The position numbers and the translations under genes are program-made. Shown one piece after another: positions 41,151 through 44,966 of a DNA stretch of 44,966 nt. The stretch's first letter is position 1; the number at the start of each line of letters is the position of its first letter. The stretch is taken from contig JAUXWY010000494.1 in the NCBI GenBank assembly GCA_030681235.1, forward strand, positions 1-44,966, given 5' to 3'. The stretch comes from Pirellulaceae bacterium. Lineage in GTDB: Bacteria; Planctomycetota; Planctomycetia; Pirellulales; Pirellulaceae. The notes under the pieces were generated by a model that worked only from the letters and a program-made list of their open reading frames with translations, did not search any database and was not told the DNA's origin.

Positions 41151-41390
41151 ATGGCCTCGACCCAAGACAAAGTTGTTGATATCGTCGCCGAACAATTGGG
41201 CGTTGACAAAGACAAAATCACTCGCGAATCCAACTTTATCAACGATTTGGGTGCCGATTCGTTGGACTTGGTCGAAATGGTGATGGAGTTTGAATCACAG
41301 TTCGGAATCCGAATCCCGGAAGATCAAACGGACAAAATTCAGACCGTTGGTGAAGCAATCGAAGCGATCGACAAGGCTATTGCTGCCTAA
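41151..41390 (+). CDS. acpP: Acyl carrier protein
   Basis: The 79-residue acidic protein is the carrier of growing acyl chains; the 4'-phosphopantetheine arm attaches to the Ser of GADSLDLVEMVM. AAGGAGG lies nine bases upstream of the ATG at 41151, a very strong Shine-Dalgarno. An in-frame frame to 41082 is not supported. It is followed by a hairpin with a T-rich tail before fabF. Confidence 0.97.
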   Translation: MASTQDKVVDIVAEQLGVDKDKITRESNFINDLGADSLDLVEMVMEFESQFGIRIPEDQTDKIQTVGEAIEAIDKAIAA

Positions 41391-41407
41391 CTGAATAGTC
41401 GGGAAAA

Positions 41408-41455
41408 ACCGGCCGATGTAGGACACTTTCTAAGTGTTGCCTGGGCCGGTGTTTT
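41408..41455 (+). terminator. Terminator/attenuator hairpin between acpP and fabF
   Basis: ACCGGCC (41408-41414) pairs with GGCCGGT (41444-41450), and inside it ACACTT pairs with AAGTGT around a 3-base loop; GTTTTTG follows. It lies 17 bases after the acpP stop and 20 bases before the fabF start, so it may partially terminate and so lower fabF relative to acpP, or stabilise the acpP message. Confidence 0.65.
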
Positions 41456-41475
41456 TGTTGCGGGAAGGCCCCATC

Positions 41476-42717
41476 ATGAGACGTCGCGTTGTCATAACTG
41501 GTCTGGGATTGATTTCACCGTTGAGCAATCAGGTGAACGATTGCTGGACGAGAATGCTCAATGGCGAAAGCGGTATCCATCCGATTCGATTGTTCGACGT
41601 TTCGGACATGCGAATCAACTTTGGTGGTGACGTCTACGACTTTGACTCGTCGAACTACATCGACCGGAAAGATGAGAAGCGAGTCGATCGTTTCTCTCAA
41701 TTTGCGATGGTTGCGGGCGTTGATGCGGTGGTTGACTCGGGGTTTGACTTCTCACAAATAAATCCCTATCGGGCTGGGGTGGTGTTGGGGTCTGGGATTG
41801 GTGGGCTGCAGACGATCGAGGAACAGATCGCCAAGCTGATTAAGGAAGGCCCACATCGCGTCTCGCCAATGACGGTCCCCCGAATGATGTTGAATGCAGC
41901 GGGGGCCTGCTTGTCGATCCGCTACGGACTCAAAGGCCCTAATTTCTCGACAGCGACGGCGTGTGCCAGCGCCACCAACGCCATGGGCGAAGCCTTGCGT
42001 TTGATTCAGTATGGCGCGGCCGACGTGATTCTTACCGGTGGCGCCGAAGCCGCGATGACACGCATGGGTTTGTCGGCCTTCCAAAACATGAAGGCGCTCT
42101 CCGGTCGCGTGGATGATCCACAACGCGCCAGTCGCCCGTTTGATAAAGATCGTGACGGGTTTGTCCTGAGCGAAGGCGCCGGGATTCTAGTGTTCGAAGA
42201 ATTGGAATTGGCCAAGTCCCGTGGAGCCAGGATCTATGCAGAAGTCGTTGGGTTCGCGACGACTGCTGACGGAAACCATATCACGCAGCCGGATTTGGAA
42301 GGTACCGGAGCGGCTGAATCCATGCGTCAAGCGCTGGACGATGCACAACTGGCTCCTGACAAGATCGATTACATCAATGCTCATGGAACCAGTACTCCGT
42401 TGGGTGACAAAGCCGAGACCGTAGCGATCAAAAAAGTCTTTGGATCGCATGCCTACAAATTGAGTGTCAGTAGCACCAAAAGTCAGTTGGGCCATTCTTT
42501 GGGCGCCAGCGGCGGAATTGAATTGGCTGTTTGCTGCAAGAGCATCGAACATTCGCTGGTCCCGCCGACCATCAACTTGAACACGCCGGATCCCGATTGC
42601 GATTTGGATTACACGCCCAATGAACCCAAACCGCGGACGATCGAGTACGCGATGAGCAACAGTTTCGGCTTCGGCGGACACGATGCTTCGATTATTATCC
42701 GCAAGTATCACGATTAG
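41476..42717 (+). CDS. fabF: 3-oxoacyl-ACP synthase II
   Basis: The 413-residue condensing enzyme extends acyl-ACP with malonyl-ACP. The Cys-His-His triad is visible as Cys163 (TACASATNAMGEA), His in INAHGTSTPLGDK and His in KSQLGHSLGASGG. The start is the ATG at 41476, preceded by GGGAAGG; an in-frame ATG at 41434 lies within the hairpin and is rejected. Confidence 0.97.
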   Translation: MRRRVVITGLGLISPLSNQVNDCWTRMLNGESGIHPIRLFDVSDMRINFGGDVYDFDSSNYIDRKDEKRVDRFSQFAMVAGVDAVVDSGFDFSQINPYRAGVVLGSGIGGLQTIEEQIAKLIKEGPHRVSPMTVPRMMLNAAGACLSIRYGLKGPNFSTATACASATNAMGEALRLIQYGAADVILTGGAEAAMTRMGLSAFQNMKALSGRVDDPQRASRPFDKDRDGFVLSEGAGILVFEELELAKSRGARIYAEVVGFATTADGNHITQPDLEGTGAAESMRQALDDAQLAPDKIDYINAHGTSTPLGDKAETVAIKKVFGSHAYKLSVSSTKSQLGHSLGASGGIELAVCCKSIEHSLVPPTINLNTPDPDCDLDYTPNEPKPRTIEYAMSNSFGFGGHDASIIIRKYHD

Positions 42718-42942
42718 TCGTGTGTGGAAGCTTGACTCGGAGGTAGCGCAGTCCCGCAACCGCCAATGGACCGTGTAGTCACGCCGGCCTCAGTGCGGCG
42801 GTACCATGATCGTAGTAACCGTCGGTAACAACGCCGAGCCGTCCGTGATCGTCGTCACGCCGGTCATAACAAGTGTCGCAGATTCCTTTTTTCCCACAAT
42901 TCTTCTGTCTTGCGCGTTGGAAAAATGGGGAGGGGCTAACTC

Positions 42943-44454
42943 ATGAACCGATTTCTGTACAGCTTGATAATGTGGCTCGGGATATTGGCAGTGTTTGGCC
43001 TGTCTTTGGTGTTGAACTTGACCAATCATGACTTTCCCTTAGGTTATCACTTTGACGAGCCCAAGAAAGTGATGTTCGTCCTAACGGGTGAACAAGACTT
43101 TCATCACCCGATTCTGATGCTGGAGTTGGTGCGTTCGGCGAACCAGTGGGGGACCAGTCGCACGCCGCAAGAGGTCGTGGAGCTAGGCCGGACGATCATG
43201 GCCGTCGTTGGGGCATTGATTCCCGTGGTCATGATCTTGGTGGCGATGCCGTATTTGGGACGTGGGGCGGCGGTGCTTGTGGGAGCCGTTTTGGCGGTCA
43301 CTCCAACGATGGTCCTGCATTCCCATTACCTAAAAGAAGATATTCTGTTGGTCCTGTTGTCCTGGGCGGCACTGGGTGGGTTTTCGCAATACTTTCGAAC
43401 GCGAAATGAAGCGTGGTTGTTGGTCGCGGGCCTTTGTTGGGGCTTCGCAATGGGCAGTCACTACAAAGGGCTATTGGTTGGAGTGGTGACGGTACCTTTC
43501 TTGCTGTTCGACCGTGCCTTCACTTGGAAGATGCGTGGGGTCTGGTTGCTGCTGATCAGCGGATTGGCGGTGCTGGGGTTCCTGCTTACAAACGCCGTGA
43601 TTCTGGACAAATGGGAAGTTTTCGTCAGTGGTTTTAATCACGAACGGAACCATGCCTTGAATGGTCATTTCGTGCCGATCTATTGGAGCGATTTTTATCT
43701 GACCTACCATTTGCAATACAGTTTGTTGCCGGGACTGACTTATGGTTTGGGGGTTGCTGCGGTGGGCAGTTGTCTATGGTGGACAGTACGGGTCCGGAGC
43801 TTGCAGCTGGGCGAGCGGTTGTGGTTAACCTTTGTGTGGGTCTCGTATTTGGTGCCCGAGATTTCGCCCTTGAAGCCCAACCCAGACGAGGCACGGTACA
43901 TTCTGCCAATGGTCCCGGGCCTGATGTTCTTTTTGGTCAAAAGTTGGCAGTCGCTGTGGTTGGTTCGGTGGCAAACGTTTGCTGAGGCGAGAACAGCTAC
44001 TTCGGCAACCGGACGTCATTGGCCGCAACCCGTTTGGCGAGGGTCGTTGGTTTTGATTGGCGTGATGATGGTTGGTTTGGCAGCTTACGACACCGTGCAG
44101 TTGAACCACTATTTGAACCGTGACACGCGAGCAGAGTTAGCGACATGGGCGGAGAGTCCAGGCATCAAGTTATTCGGTGAACCGATGACCGGTACCGATA
44201 TCGATGTCCAATACGCGTATGACGTGGACATGCAGCGACTGCGGCAGGACGGCTACACGCATTTTGCCCTGAGCAGTTTTGCCTACGACCCGTACCTAGT
44301 GACCGCCCATCTGGCCGGTCAATCGCCAGCAGTTCAAGCCCGCCGTTCTGCCTACCTGGCTTTGTTGCAACAAGGCGAAATCAAGTTCGAACCCAAGCAT
44401 CGCAGTTTCGGCTTTTCAAACCCCACATTGGCGGTTGTGGAACTGCAGCAATGA
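42943..44454 (+). CDS. Family-39-like polytopic glycosyltransferase
   Basis: The 503-residue protein has about ten hydrophobic segments and a large extracytoplasmic loop typical of the PMT/ArnT (GT39/GT83) superfamily. Near the N-terminus YHFDEPKK is the likely catalytic acidic loop (DE pair), and HSHYLKEDILLVLL is a common second motif. Such enzymes use polyprenyl-phosphate sugars to modify proteins or lipids outside the membrane. GGAGG lies upstream of the ATG. Substrates are unknown. It is separated from fabF by 225 bases and ends before a gene-free stretch. Confidence 0.8.
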   Translation: MNRFLYSLIMWLGILAVFGLSLVLNLTNHDFPLGYHFDEPKKVMFVLTGEQDFHHPILMLELVRSANQWGTSRTPQEVVELGRTIMAVVGALIPVVMILVAMPYLGRGAAVLVGAVLAVTPTMVLHSHYLKEDILLVLLSWAALGGFSQYFRTRNEAWLLVAGLCWGFAMGSHYKGLLVGVVTVPFLLFDRAFTWKMRGVWLLLISGLAVLGFLLTNAVILDKWEVFVSGFNHERNHALNGHFVPIYWSDFYLTYHLQYSLLPGLTYGLGVAAVGSCLWWTVRVRSLQLGERLWLTFVWVSYLVPEISPLKPNPDEARYILPMVPGLMFFLVKSWQSLWLVRWQTFAEARTATSATGRHWPQPVWRGSLVLIGVMMVGLAAYDTVQLNHYLNRDTRAELATWAESPGIKLFGEPMTGTDIDVQYAYDVDMQRLRQDGYTHFALSSFAYDPYLVTAHLAGQSPAVQARRSAYLALLQQGEIKFEPKHRSFGFSNPTLAVVELQQ

Positions 44455-44875
44455 AGTGTGAGAATTCCCCGGCGCGATAAAAGTATCGTGGTTTTTGGGT
44501 TTGCGAACTTGTACTCGCATTTGCTTTTCGAGGTTGGAGTGAAGGACGTTGTTGACCTAGGCGGCTTGGAAGCCACAAAATAGTAAATAAAAATGGCGCA
44601 TACCATGTTCGACCACGAGTTCGGCGTCAAGTGTTGGCGATGCGGGCTGCTGCACAGACATTATCACGTTGTCCAAAGGCTGTTTTTAAAGCCAAGCCCA
44701 CGGGCCAGTAGGTTAGAGAAATATTTCGAAATAATGTCGGTCGTCTCTCGGAAACCAAGTGTTCAGTTCCCTTGCTTGTAAAACTCGAGAATATTCCGAA
44801 CCTTCTTTACGGCAATCGAATGTCCAGATAATGCAACCCTGTTTCTGTAAATTCGGTTTAGATCGGTAATCCTTT
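44455..44875. other. Gene-free region before the transposase fragment
   Basis: No gene is supported. A 62-codon frame at 44593 has no Shine-Dalgarno and no family resemblance. The sequence is AT-rich in places (AATAGTAAATAAAA near 44578). The terminal inverted repeat of the adjacent insertion sequence may lie within its right part, but the other end is outside the window so it cannot be located. Confidence 0.4.
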
Positions 44876-44966
44876 CTACTGTTGTTCTTTGAATGTGAGG
44901 TAGCTCATTGGTCCGGTCTCCCAGTCGTCGCTGACCTCAACGAGGACGGCGGTCACGAGTCGCAGC
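44876..44966 (-). CDS. C-terminal fragment of a probable IS256-type transposase
   Basis: On the minus strand an open frame enters from the right edge and encodes 29 residues ending TAG at 44876. The segments LRLVTAVLVEVSDDWETG and SYLTF resemble the C-terminus of IS256/Mutator-family transposases (LL-x-E-x-EEW-x-x-G-RRY-type). The rest of the gene is outside the window. The family assignment rests on these few residues. Confidence 0.5.
   Translation of the reverse strand, partial: LRLVTAVLVEVSDDWETGPMSYLTFKEQQ

Noticed and set aside
44593-44781. 62-codon frame with a CWRC motif
   Set aside because: No Shine-Dalgarno and no recognisable domain; one Cys pair is not enough evidence.

Overview
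The window looks like chromosomal DNA of a planctomycete, probably Pirellulales-like. This is inferred from gene content: an unusual mixture of Gram-negative envelope genes (lpxB, DUF481-type outer-membrane protein, ExbB/ExbD), large proteins with one or two membrane anchors and no familiar domain, an ECF-like sigma factor with a long C-terminal extension, small Lys/Ala-rich basic protein, and proteins resembling planctomycete families. No rRNA, tRNA, CRISPR array or phage gene was recognised. Most genes are long, intact and of house-keeping type; the accessory signal lies in intergenic repeats and in several clusters of unassigned proteins.

Layout. 1-982: gene-free left edge with an 83-bp tandem duplication, a 14-bp triplication and the ppdK terminator. 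983-10895 (all minus): pyruvate phosphate dikinase with a good promoter; three 44-nt palindrome-like repeats; a YbjQ-type protein; a membrane-anchored MutS-like ATPase; glutamate dehydrogenase; a PqqD-like/M50 protease/HlyD fusion followed one base later by a DUF481-type outer-membrane protein. 11032-12517: a family 2 glycosyltransferase facing a PilZ protein. 12673-12889: duplicated long-stem palindromic element, with a second copy at 19511-19650. 12936-15210: Pro/Ser-rich lipoprotein and an esterase-fold protein lacking its catalytic residues. 15413-18653: DUF486 protein overlapping a CbiX-like chelatase, ferrochelatase and a flavin-dependent halogenase-like enzyme. 18901-20667: a stand-alone ribosomal protein L24 gene and malate dehydrogenase.

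20761-31806 is the most interesting block: two overlapping, apparently paralogous membrane-anchored proteins on the minus strand, diverging from a five-gene plus-strand operon (1011-aa repeat-rich exported protein, 350-aa TPR-like exported protein, ExbB/TolQ-like, ExbD, ExbD), ended by a convergent overlapping sigma-factor-like gene. No TonB- or TolA-like gene is present, so the partner of this proton-driven motor could be one of the exported repeat proteins.

32165-35700: a double-TRASH cysteine protein with a strong terminator, a glycine-zipper protein, lpxB and a site-2 protease. 36229-36336 holds a 35-residue Lys/Ala/Pro-only histone-tail-like gene with a strong Shine-Dalgarno sequence, followed by a terminator and a 13-unit 9-bp GATC repeat next to mrp. 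37979-42717: ruvB and the fatty-acid cluster fabD-fabG-acpP-fabF. 42943-44454: a family-39-like membrane glycosyltransferase. The right edge cuts the 3' end of a probable IS256-type transposase gene.
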